Shown here: positions 1 through 6,739 of the stretch, in pieces | Layout of the letters: every line of letters begins with the position of its first letter | How positions within the stretch are numbered: the stretch's first letter is position 1 | NCBI GenBank assembly: GCA_031267995.1 | Contig: JAIRXZ010000101.1 | Span: 1 to 9,142, forward strand | Origin: Odoribacteraceae bacterium | GTDB taxonomy: Bacteria; Bacteroidota; Bacteroidia; Bacteroidales; Marinifilaceae | DNA: 9,142 nucleotides | Reading direction: 5' to 3' | Notes under the pieces: generated by a model | Told to the model about the DNA's origin: nothing | Database searches by the model: none | Seen by the model: only the letters and a program-made list of their open reading frames with translations | Program-made: the position numbers and the translations under genes

Positions 1-565
1 GGAAGACGGTGACGTAGGGGATGTAGGGCTTGCCGTCGTCGGCCTTGGCGGATGGGGCGAAGAGGCGGAGGATGTCGAGGTGCATCATGGCGCGGAGGCC
101 GAGCATTTCGCCGAGGATCATGTCGCGCTCGTCGTCCCGGCGGGTGAAGAAGTCGGGTGATTCGGCCTCGATGTAGGCGATGATGTTGTTGCAGTTGGCG
201 ATGACGCGGTAGCCCTGCATCCAGATGGGGTCGATCCAGGCGAGGCTGTACTGGCTTTCGTAGTCGCCGGCGGCGAGTTCGCGGTAGCTGACGTCGTAGT
301 ATTGGCCTCCGGGGAGGCGGGTGTCGTCGTAGTTGTTGCCGAGTACGCTGGCCGCGCCCCAGGTGAGTTGCTGGCCGTAGAGTTCGGGGGCCGAGAGGAG
401 GCGGTATACGCCGTTGACGGCGGTGCGGTAGCCTTCGGGGTCGCTGAAGAGGAGTTCTTCCTGGACGTTGGCGGAGGAGTCGACTTCCAACCATTCGTTG
501 CAGGATGTGGCGATGGCCTGCGTGACGAGCAGGGCGATGGCGGTTATGATTGTATTTCTTTTCAT
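1..565 (-). CDS. SusD/RagB-family nutrient-binding outer-membrane lipoprotein, 3' end outside window
   Basis: Reading back from the ATG at 563-565 gives 188 codons with no stop, running off the left edge. The protein begins MKRNTIITAIALLVTQ and reaches a lipobox-like A-T-S-C with Cys22, so it should be a lipoprotein exported to the outer membrane and shown at the surface. After the Cys come NEWLEVDSS and then LLFSDPEGYRTAVNGVYRLL. That is the usual SusD N-terminus: a short linker, then the first TPR-like helices, where a nutrient-binding lid protein meets its SusC partner. Further on, the helical stretch GEMLGLRAMMHLDILRLFAP matches the conserved SusD region before the binding loops. Family members are about 450-600 residues, so roughly a third is present. 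It starts 12 nt after the SusC stop codon, so the two are surely co-transcribed. The substrate cannot be told from this part. Confidence 0.93.
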   Translation of the reverse strand, partial: MKRNTIITAIALLVTQAIATSCNEWLEVDSSANVQEELLFSDPEGYRTAVNGVYRLLSAPELYGQQLTWGAASVLGNNYDDTRLPGGQYYDVSYRELAAGDYESQYSLAWIDPIWMQGYRVIANCNNIIAYIEAESPDFFTRRDDERDMILGEMLGLRAMMHLDILRLFAPSAKADDGKPYIPYVTVF

Positions 566-577
566 GGTGTGGTTTGT

Positions 578-3500
578 TTAAAAGCTCGCGTTGAGGGTGA
601 AGCCGAATTTACGGGCGAAGGGGTAGCTGGTGCCGCGCTCCTGGCGGATGGAGGAGAGGACGGCGATTTCGTTCATGGTGAACTGGAAGCGGATCATGCT
701 GAAACCGGCGCGACGGACGAGGTTGTTGTCCATGTCGTAGGCGAGGGAGAGGGAGTTGAAGGTGAGGTTGTTGTTCTCCTGCACGAAACGGGATGTTGGA
801 CGGGTGAAGGCGTAGCGGTCGGTGATGGATTTGAAGGGCGCCATGTCGCCGGGTTTTTGCCAGCGTTGGATGAAGGCGCGGCGGTCGGCGTTGTTGCGGG
901 TGATGTCCACGCTTTCGACGTTGCTGATGAGGGTTTCGTTGTAGAGGTCGCCGCCAAATTCGTAGAGGAAGGTGGTGTAGAGGGAGAATCCCTTGTAACG
1001 GGCGTTGATGGCGAAGGAGCCTTGGAGAGTTGGTTCGGTGTTGCCGATGATGATTTGCTCGGCGGCGTCCCAGTCGTAGGTGACGGTGCCGTCGCGGTTC
1101 ATGAATAACTCGGCGCCGTTTTCGGGGGATATGCCGAGGGATTTCATGCCGAAGATGGCGTATTCGGAGCCGCCTTCCTCGTATTTGCGGATGGGGCTGA
1201 GGAATTTGACGTTGTCGTAGAGGGCGAGCAGGCTTTCGCGGTAGGTGGAGTAGTAGTCGTCGACGCGGTCGTTGTACTCCTTCAAGGCTTCGGATATTTT
1301 GACGATTTCGTTTTTGTTGTGGGCGCCGTTGGCGGAGAGGTTGACGTTCCAGTCCTTGCCCTTGACGATGGCGAGGTTGAGCATGATTTCGTAGCCTTTG
1401 TTGGATACTTCGCCCATGTTGTCCATGTAGGAGGTGAAGCCGGAGGAGGAGGGGATGGTGACGTTGGTGACCATGTCGCGGGTGCGCTTGTCGTACCAGG
1501 AGAGGTTTAGGGTGAGGCGGTTCCAGAGGGATAGGTCGAGGCCGAGGTTGAGGGTGTTGACGTTGTCCCAGCTGAGTTGCTCGTTGCCCATGGCCATGAG
1601 GGAGCCGCCGGCGCCGGTGGTGTACCAGTCGTCCATCATGATTTGGTAGGTGTCGCGGGCGGCGTAGGGGGAGAAGGATACGCGGCCGGTTTGGCCGTAG
1701 TTGGCCTTGAGGCGAGCGTTGTTGATGGCGGGGAGTTTCTTCATGAAGTCGTACTGGTGGAGGTTGATGCCGGCGCCAAATGACCAGAAGGGGGCGAAAC
1801 GCTGCTTGCTGCCGAATTTGGAGGAGCCGTCGGCGCGTACCGAGATGTCAAAAAGATAGGTGTTCCTGAAGGTGTAGTTGCCCATGAGGAAGATGCCGGC
1901 CAGTCGGGAGTTGTCGTCGCCAAAGGTGGGTTTGCTGATGAGGTTGTTGGCGTTTTTCGGGTGATGGAATTGGCCGGAGGGGAATCCACTGTAGGCAAAG
2001 GCGGAGGAGTTGATGGCTTCCTCGTTGGCGTTTAAGGCGAGGTTGAGGTTGAGGTTGTGATCGCCGCGAATGTCGCGGTTGTACATGAGCATGAGGTTTG
2101 TGTTCCAGGTGAGGCTTTTGCTTTCGTTTACGCGCAGCTCGCCGCGAGAGGCGGCCGGGGTGTAGACGCTGTATCGACTATCGGTGGGGTCGATGAATTG
2201 TTGGTTGGTGTTCACCTTGTAGGTGGTGGAGAATTGGAATTTGAGCTGGAAGTAGTTTAAGAAAAAGGCGTTTACCGAAAGGTTGTTGGCGAATTGAAGG
2301 TAGCCGCCGCGGGTGAAGTTGTGGGAGTACGTGGGGTTGTAAAGGGGGTTGGGGTAACCCGTGTTGCCGACGTAGTTGTATTGCCCTACTTCGCCGGTTT
2401 CCAGGTTGTAGGGGGGAAGGTAGGGGGCCAACTGCACGTAGGTGGAGAAGACACCGTAGGGGGATTCCTGGGATTTCATGCTGGCGAAGGAGGCGTTGTC
2501 GGTGACTTGAAGGCCTTTTAAACGGTAGTCCACGCGGAGATCGACGCCGACGCGGTCGCGGTAGGAGCCTTTCATCACGCCGGGGTCTGTGTCGTAGTTC
2601 AAGCCGAGACCGAAACGGGTGGATTCGGCGCCGCCTTCCACGTGGAGGCTGTGGCGATGGCTCAACGGCGTGCGCAGGGGCTGGGAGAGCCAGTAGGTGT
2701 TGACGCCGCGGTTGATGTAGTTTTCTTTCGCGCGGAATTCAGCCAGGTATTGGTAGTAGGAGGAACGCGGCCCCAGCAGTCCGGCGGCAACTTCGGCGTC
2801 GAGCTTTTCGCGGGCGTTCATCAGGTCGTAAGAGGTGAGATCGGGGGCCGTGATGCTGCCGGTGAGATTGTAAGTGACGCGGAGCTGTCCGGGCTGGGGA
2901 ACGGTGGTTTCGATGACGATGACGCCGTTGGCGGCGCGGGATCCGTACATGGCGGTGGCGGCGGCGTCCTTGAGGATGGTGATGGTTTCGATGCGGTTGG
3001 GATCCATGTCGTAGATCTTTTCCGTGGTGACCTCGTAGCCGTCAAGGATGAAGACGGGGAGGTTGGGGTTGTTCTTGAGGGCGAACTGGGAGACGTCGGC
3101 GGATTGTACCCTGTCTAATTCGGGGATGCCGACGCCGGCGGCGCCGCGGATGTTGAATTCGGGGAGGGTGTTGGGGTCGGATCCCATCTCGTTGTTGCGA
3201 ACGGTGCGCAGGGAGGGGTCGAAGACCTGGAGGGCTTGCAGGACGTTGCCGGTGGTGATCTTTTGGAGTTCCTCGCGGGTGATGCGGGTGGCCGTGCCGG
3301 TGAAGCTGGATTTGCGGATGTTGGCGTAGCCCGTGACGACGAAGTCTTCAAGCGTCACCCGGTCTTCGCGCATGGTGATGTTGAGGGGACGGCGGGTTTC
3401 CCCGTCTTTTAGCTTTTTGAGGAGCACGCGCTGCGTCTCCATGCCGACGAAGGAGAAGACGAGGGTGAGGGTGTCGCGCACGGGGACGAAGAATTGAAAG

Positions 3501-3994
3501 TTGCCGTCGGCGGCGGTGACGTAGCCCGTTTGCGTGCCGGCAACGAGGATGTTGACGCCGGGGAGGGGAAGGCCGCGGTCGTCCCGGACGGTGCCCGCGA
3601 CGCGCTCGCTGGCGATGGCGGTGATTTGCGGGCGTGTCTGGGCGCGGGGGATGACGAAGATGACGTCTTCCTCGCGGTTCCACTCGAGGGGGCTGGATTG
3701 GAAGACTTCGTCGAGGACGGCGGAGACGAGGGCGTTCTCGCGCTTGAGGTCGAAACGGGGGAAGGCGCGGACGTGACGCTCGTTGTAGACGAAGCGGAGG
3801 CCGGTCTGACGCCTGATTTCGCGGAAGAGGGAGCCAACGTCGGAGCGCTCCAGGTGGAGGGTGACGGTCTGCTCCTGGAAGTGGCCGCTGGCCGCGCTGC
3901 ACGTGACAAGAACGAACATGAAAAGCGAGAATAGTTTGACGCGTTTCATCGTTTTCGATAGCCCTGGACGGGCAATGGGTCGGTTTTTCTTCAT
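578..3994 (-). CDS. SusC/RagA-family TonB-dependent outer-membrane transporter with N-terminal STN domain
   Basis: The 1138-residue protein imports a nutrient, probably an oligosaccharide or peptide, across the outer membrane using TonB energy. Domains in order are: signal region 1-37; STN domain about 43-115, which in this family contacts a FecR anti-sigma factor; carboxypeptidase-D-regulatory-like beta-sandwich about 131-207 (GTVRDDRGLPLPGVNILVAG); a possible TonB-box segment near 217-223 (DFVVTGY); plug domain about 225-365, with FNIRGAAG, VFILDGYEV and the LKDAAATAMYGSRAANGV signature; then a 22-strand-type barrel ending in Phe. The length is normal for SusC. Two starts are possible. Met1 gives an MKKN leader of a kind I recall from STN-bearing SusC proteins. 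Met16 (ATG ending at 3949) gives a more ordinary signal peptide, MKRVKLFSLFMFVLV. The gene lies between fecR and susD on the same strand, and the STN domain fits control by that FecR. Confidence 0.96.
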   Translation of the reverse strand: MKKNRPIARPGLSKTMKRVKLFSLFMFVLVTCSAASGHFQEQTVTLHLERSDVGSLFREIRRQTGLRFVYNERHVRAFPRFDLKRENALVSAVLDEVFQSSPLEWNREEDVIFVIPRAQTRPQITAIASERVAGTVRDDRGLPLPGVNILVAGTQTGYVTAADGNFQFFVPVRDTLTLVFSFVGMETQRVLLKKLKDGETRRPLNITMREDRVTLEDFVVTGYANIRKSSFTGTATRITREELQKITTGNVLQALQVFDPSLRTVRNNEMGSDPNTLPEFNIRGAAGVGIPELDRVQSADVSQFALKNNPNLPVFILDGYEVTTEKIYDMDPNRIETITILKDAAATAMYGSRAANGVIVIETTVPQPGQLRVTYNLTGSITAPDLTSYDLMNAREKLDAEVAAGLLGPRSSYYQYLAEFRAKENYINRGVNTYWLSQPLRTPLSHRHSLHVEGGAESTRFGLGLNYDTDPGVMKGSYRDRVGVDLRVDYRLKGLQVTDNASFASMKSQESPYGVFSTYVQLAPYLPPYNLETGEVGQYNYVGNTGYPNPLYNPTYSHNFTRGGYLQFANNLSVNAFFLNYFQLKFQFSTTYKVNTNQQFIDPTDSRYSVYTPAASRGELRVNESKSLTWNTNLMLMYNRDIRGDHNLNLNLALNANEEAINSSAFAYSGFPSGQFHHPKNANNLISKPTFGDDNSRLAGIFLMGNYTFRNTYLFDISVRADGSSKFGSKQRFAPFWSFGAGINLHQYDFMKKLPAINNARLKANYGQTGRVSFSPYAARDTYQIMMDDWYTTGAGGSLMAMGNEQLSWDNVNTLNLGLDLSLWNRLTLNLSWYDKRTRDMVTNVTIPSSSGFTSYMDNMGEVSNKGYEIMLNLAIVKGKDWNVNLSANGAHNKNEIVKISEALKEYNDRVDDYYSTYRESLLALYDNVKFLSPIRKYEEGGSEYAIFGMKSLGISPENGAELFMNRDGTVTYDWDAAEQIIIGNTEPTLQGSFAINARYKGFSLYTTFLYEFGGDLYNETLISNVESVDITRNNADRRAFIQRWQKPGDMAPFKSITDRYAFTRPTSRFVQENNNLTFNSLSLAYDMDNNLVRRAGFSMIRFQFTMNEIAVLSSIRQERGTSYPFARKFGFTLNASF

Positions 3995-4020
3995 AGATCT
4001 GTCATTTGAGGTTTATTTAT

Positions 4021-4045
4021 GGGCGGGGTTTTTCGGTTTCCGCCC
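4021..4045 (-). promoter_or_regulatory. Second stem-loop in the fecR-susC gap
   Basis: GGGCGG at 4021-4026 pairs perfectly with CCGCCC at 4040-4045, with a 13-nt loop. In transcript order it follows the first stem-loop and ends about 26 nt before the susC ATG. The sequence after it (AUAAAUAAA) is A/U-rich but not a U-tract. It may set the ratio of FecR to SusC/SusD message by partial termination or by mRNA processing; this role is inferred from its position. Confidence 0.4.
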
Positions 4046-4056
4046 GTTCACTTTCT

Positions 4057-4078
4057 GGGAGGGGGGCGCCTTGCTCCC
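4057..4078 (-). promoter_or_regulatory. GC-rich stem-loop just after fecR
   Basis: GGGAG at 4057-4061 pairs with CTCCC at 4074-4078 across a 12-nt loop that contains the palindrome GGCGCC. It lies 4-25 nt past the fecR stop codon on the transcribed minus strand. No clear U-run follows in the fecR direction, so a stabilising or attenuating element fits better than a plain terminator. In the plus direction it is followed by TTTTA, but no plus-strand gene lies upstream of it. Confidence 0.4.
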
Positions 4079-4081
4079 CTT

Positions 4082-5254
4082 TTATTTGTTGTTTTGTTTT
4101 GTCGGATCGCGATCGTCAGTCCATTGCACGAGGATCTTCTTGCCGTCGATCTCGAAGTGCAGGCCTGACGATGTCTTTTCAAAGAAGTAAAGGAGCTTCC
4201 GCACGTCGTCGTAACGCTCCAGGTCGCCCGTGAGGCGCGTCTCTTTGACGGCGTCGTTTTCGTAGATTACCTCCACGTCGTACCAGAGGGAGAGGGTCTC
4301 CATGATGTCCTCCAGGCGCTGGCCGTCGAAGACGAAGTTGTCGTCTTTCCAGGCGACGTATGGCGTGACGTCCACGCGGCGGGCGGAGAGGGTGCCGTCG
4401 CTCGCGCGGTAGGTGGCCAGCTGGTCGGGCGCGAGTTTTACCCGCTCGCCGCCGGCGATGACCTCCACGCTTCCCCGCACGAGCACCGTCTTGACCACGC
4501 CCGCCGTCTGGGTGTTGATGTTGAAGTCGGTGCCCAGCACCCGCACGACTACGTCGCCGGCGTGTACCACGAAGGGACGACCGTCGGCGGCTACCTCGAA
4601 GTAGGCCTCACCGTCCAGGTGCACCTCCCGCGAGTTGCCGGAGAAGGTGACGGGGTAGCTCAGCTCCGTCCGGGAGTTGAGCCAGATTTTCGTCCCGTCG
4701 CTCAGGACGGCGCTGAATTCGCCGCCGCGGGGGATGGTGACGCGGTGCATGGCGCCCGGAAGCGCCGGCGCTCCCGTGGTGTAGGTGAGTTCTCCTCCCG
4801 CTTTCACGTCTACCTCGGCTACACCGGGGTCGAGGATCGTCCGCGCGCTGTCGGTTACCGCTATTCCCTCACCGGAGGCGAGGTAGAGCATCGCCCGCGG
4901 CTTGCCGGGGAGGATGGAGTCCGCCGTCGCCGTCGTGCTGACGTTCCCGCGCTCCCGGACGGGGGCGTAGAGCGTCGCGAAGATTCCTACCGCGATGGCT
5001 GCCGCCGCGATGCCGCCCCAGCGGACGACGACGTGACGACGCAGCCTGTTCCTGACCTGCGCGTAGGTGCCTTTGATCAGGGCGACGCGGACGCTCCAGC
5101 GCAGTCTTTGCTCCTCGCGCTGCACTTGCTCGAAGAGCGCCCGGCGGTCGGCGTCGGCGTCAATCCAGCGTTTTGTGGCGTTTCTCTCTTCATCGTCCAG
5201 CTCCCCGGAGATGTAAGTGACTATTTTCGAGATGATATCGTCGTTGTCTTTCAT
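4082..5254 (-). CDS. FecR-family anti-sigma factor (inner-membrane), DUF4974-type C-terminus
   Basis: With the start at the ATG ending at 5254, the protein is 390 residues. Residues 1-75 are a charged cytoplasmic domain of the type that holds an ECF sigma factor (MKDNDDIISKIVTYISGELD, followed by the W30-I-D-A-D segment). One membrane helix spans about 80-98. The FecR domain lies at about 170-265 (RGGEFSAVLSDGTKIWLNSR, HLDGEAYFEV, VLGTDFNI). A DUF4974/STN-like domain follows at about 300-377. An in-frame ATG ending at 5326 would add 24 residues, but family members normally begin with the short acidic segment seen at the inner Met, so I chose that one. In this family the periplasmic part reads the STN domain of the partner SusC. 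SusC lies 87 nt downstream on the same strand. The odd point is that no ECF sigma gene is adjacent; the next gene upstream is divergent. Confidence 0.93.
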   Translation of the reverse strand: MKDNDDIISKIVTYISGELDDEERNATKRWIDADADRRALFEQVQREEQRLRWSVRVALIKGTYAQVRNRLRRHVVVRWGGIAAAAIAVGIFATLYAPVRERGNVSTTATADSILPGKPRAMLYLASGEGIAVTDSARTILDPGVAEVDVKAGGELTYTTGAPALPGAMHRVTIPRGGEFSAVLSDGTKIWLNSRTELSYPVTFSGNSREVHLDGEAYFEVAADGRPFVVHAGDVVVRVLGTDFNINTQTAGVVKTVLVRGSVEVIAGGERVKLAPDQLATYRASDGTLSARRVDVTPYVAWKDDNFVFDGQRLEDIMETLSLWYDVEVIYENDAVKETRLTGDLERYDDVRKLLYFFEKTSSGLHFEIDGKKILVQWTDDRDPTKQNNK

Positions 5255-5290
5255 GTCAATATTAATATACCTGAATAACAGCGCAACTCT

Positions 5291-5311
5291 GAAAACGGTT
5301 GAATCGTTTTC
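5291..5311. repeat. Perfect 7-bp inverted repeat in the fecR leader
   Basis: GAAAACG (5291-5297) and CGTTTTC (5305-5311) are exact inverted copies separated by 7 nt. The centre lies about 46 bp upstream of the chosen fecR start. The symmetry suggests an operator, or an RNA hairpin in the fecR leader. It would fall inside the coding sequence only if the longer fecR start at 5326 were used. Confidence 0.55.
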
Positions 5312-5316
5312 GAGAA

Positions 5317-5338
5317 ATTTTTCCAAATCGGGAAAAAT
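5317..5338. repeat. Perfect 8-bp inverted repeat in the fecR leader
   Basis: ATTTTTCC (5317-5324) and GGAAAAAT (5331-5338) are exact inverted copies with a 6-nt spacer, only 5 nt from the other inverted repeat. In the plus direction the second arm runs into TATTTTTG and resembles a terminator, but no plus-strand gene lies upstream. In the fecR direction it sits in the leader or promoter region, so an operator or leader hairpin is more likely. Confidence 0.55.
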
Positions 5339-5401
5339 ATTTTTGATGACACGGGGAAGAGGCGGCGTTGCCCCGTTTCGCGGGGGAGGGGAGACGGGCG
5401 T

Positions 5402-5428
5402 TTTGTTCGTGAAAAATCCATACTTTTA
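5402..5428 (+). promoter_or_regulatory. Weak candidate promoter for the propeller enzyme gene
   Basis: TACTTTTA at 5421-5428 matches the Bacteroidota -7 element TAnnTTTG except for its last base. TTTG at 5402-5405 could be the -33 element, but the spacing is only 15 nt, against roughly 19 expected. It lies 50 nt before the start codon. This is a tentative call. Confidence 0.25.
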
Positions 5429-5430
5429 GG

Positions 5431-5452
5431 CGCCGTTTCCCGCGGGACGGCG
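5431..5452 (+). promoter_or_regulatory. Inverted repeat in the upstream region of the propeller enzyme gene
   Basis: CGCCGT (5431-5436) pairs perfectly with ACGGCG (5447-5452), and the 10-nt centre contains the palindrome CCCGCGGG. It lies just after the weak promoter candidate and 25 nt before the start codon. It could therefore be an operator or a leader hairpin. A near copy of its left half, CCGTTTCGCGGG, is found about 60 bp upstream at 5373-5384. Confidence 0.4.
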
Positions 5453-5477
5453 TGAACGTGGTTTTAAATTAACAAGC

Positions 5478-6560
5478 ATGATGATGAAAATGAAAAAATG
5501 GTTGGTCGCGTGGGGTGCGTTGTTGTTCCTGCCGACGACGGAGGTCGCGGCACAAGAGGGTGGTGTCTATCCCGATACGGTGGTTTCCGCGTTTTGCAAG
5601 CGGCTGGAGCCTGTCGGGCGTATCCTGGAGGAGGAGGGGTATTACGTGTGGTGCTGCGCGCCGCTGTTTGACGACGAGGGGAGGGTGCATGTTTTTTATT
5701 CCCGCTGGGAGAAGCGGCACGGGATGGGGGGATGGATCGGACGGTGCGAGATCGCGCATGCCGTGGCCGAGGCGCCGGAGGGGCCTTACAGGTACGTGGA
5801 GACGGTGCTGGCGCCGCGCCCCGGTTTTTTTGACGCGACGACGTGTCACAATCCTTCCGTCTACCGGGCGGGTGGGCGTTATTGGTTATTTTATATGGGT
5901 ACGTCGAATGGGAATTTTGCTACAAAGCGAATCGGGTATGCCGTGGCGGATTCGCCCTGGGGGCCGTGGGAGCGGTGCACGGAGCCGCTGTTGCTGCCGG
6001 GCGAGGAGGGGGCGTGGGATGATTATATCACGACGAATCCCGCCTTTCTGGTTCACCCGGATGGGGAGTTTTGGTTGTATTACAAGTCGTGCAACAAGGC
6101 GGAGTATCTTGGCGAGCGGGTCAACGGGATCGCGGGGAATCGCAAGTACGGGGTGGCTTTTGCCGACCGGATCGACGGGACGTATCGCCGGTACGCGGGC
6201 AACCCGGTTGTCGACTTTTCCGCCCGCGGGGAGAACCGGCAGGTGGAGGATGCCTATATCTGGCACGAGGATGGTCGCTTCAAGATGCTGATGCGCGATA
6301 TGGGGTTCTACGATCACACGGTAGGCCTCTATTTCGAGTCGGCCGACGGGCTGCACTGGTCGAAACCGCTGGTCGGCTGGTTTGGCGCCGAGGCGTATAT
6401 CGAGCAGCCTCCCGCGCCGTCGCATCTCAAGCGGTACGGGCGTTTCGAGCGTCCCCAGCTGCTGATGAAGGAGGGGAAACCGGCGTATCTTTTTACCGCC
6501 TCGCAGGGGGGCAAGTGGATGACCTCCTCCGGGTTTGTCTTTAGAATAAGACCGGAGTGA
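5478..6560 (+). CDS. Secreted five-bladed beta-propeller protein, putative glycoside hydrolase (GH43-like fold)
   Basis: The 360-residue protein has a Sec signal peptide (about 1-25, ending V-A-A before Gln). Five similar segments then look like propeller blades: CAPLFDDEGRVHVFY (60-74), HNPSVYRAGGRYWLFY (124-139), TNPAFLVHPDGEFWLYY (186-202), VEDAYIWHEDGRFKMLMRD (256-274) and FERPQLLMKEGKPAYLF (323-339). The repeated aromatic-Tyr strand after a D/E-G-x-(F/Y) turn, and the N-P motifs, recall GH43/GH32/GH117/GH130-type enzymes that cut or transfer sugars. Candidate active-site acids are Asp65 or Asp66, Asp119, Glu257 and Asp258, and Glu324, but I cannot assign a numbered family or substrate. 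It is divergent from the fecR-susC-susD locus and was probably acquired for, or recruited to, the same glycan. Codons favour GGG, GAG and CTG, unlike its neighbours. The start could also be Met2, Met3 or Met5; the signal peptide is the same in each case. Confidence 0.8.
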   Translation: MMMKMKKWLVAWGALLFLPTTEVAAQEGGVYPDTVVSAFCKRLEPVGRILEEEGYYVWCCAPLFDDEGRVHVFYSRWEKRHGMGGWIGRCEIAHAVAEAPEGPYRYVETVLAPRPGFFDATTCHNPSVYRAGGRYWLFYMGTSNGNFATKRIGYAVADSPWGPWERCTEPLLLPGEEGAWDDYITTNPAFLVHPDGEFWLYYKSCNKAEYLGERVNGIAGNRKYGVAFADRIDGTYRRYAGNPVVDFSARGENRQVEDAYIWHEDGRFKMLMRDMGFYDHTVGLYFESADGLHWSKPLVGWFGAEAYIEQPPAPSHLKRYGRFERPQLLMKEGKPAYLFTASQGGKWMTSSGFVFRIRPE

Positions 6561-6650
6561 GGCGGGAGGCGATAGGGGAGGGGGGATGCGCTTGCTACTT
6601 AGATTGGTTTAAAATTAACGACCCCTCTCGTGTAAATCGCCAAAGCTTCA

Positions 6651-6680
6651 TTGTTAATTGCAATATTTAATCTACATTTG
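6651..6680 (+). promoter_or_regulatory. Bacteroidota-type promoter of the hydrogenase operon
   Basis: TACATTTG at 6673-6680 is an exact match to the -7 consensus TAnnTTTG of the Bacteroidota housekeeping sigma factor. TTG at 6651-6653 stands 19 nt upstream as the -33 element. Transcription should start near 6687, leaving a leader of about 53 nt before the GTG at 6740. The 8-bp palindrome ATTGCAAT (6657-6664) lies between the two elements and could be a repressor contact. This is the clearest promoter in the window and marks the ATPase gene as first in its operon. Confidence 0.7.
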
Positions 6681-6739
6681 CCACCAGCTTCATAATTTAA
6701 AGCGATACGAGGAAAATGGTGTTAATTTGAAAGTATTCG

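Noticed and set aside
302..1108. Long open frame on the plus strand opposite susC and susD (and similar ones at 2642-3118 and 3494-3934)
   Set aside because: These run antisense to well-recognised SusC/SusD coding sequence, are rich in Gly, Val, Asp and Glu, and match no family. They arise from the C-ending codons of the true genes.
3348..3909. Two overlapping minus-strand open frames of 166 and 184 codons
   Set aside because: They are shifted frames of the SusC N-terminal region, very rich in Pro, Arg, Ser and Ala, while the SusC frame shows clear STN and carboxypeptidase-like domains.
4562..5278. Plus-strand open frame of 238 codons opposite fecR, considered as the missing sigma factor
   Set aside because: The protein shows no sigma-2 or sigma-4 region motifs and lies fully antisense to fecR.
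5886..6425. Minus-strand open frames opposite the propeller enzyme (also 5469-5849)
   Set aside because: Arg- and Pro-rich antisense frames without recognisable motifs; the plus frame has a signal peptide and five blade motifs.
6570..6620. Possible terminator after the propeller enzyme from a G-rich stretch and CCCCTCTC
   Set aside because: The arms pair over only about five bases, are far apart and have no T-run after them.
6651..6668. Possible Rex (redox repressor) site starting with TTGTTAA in the hydrogenase promoter
   Set aside because: Only the left half matches. The right half should read TTAACAA after four bases, but reads AATATTT. The TTG is also explained as the -33 promoter element.
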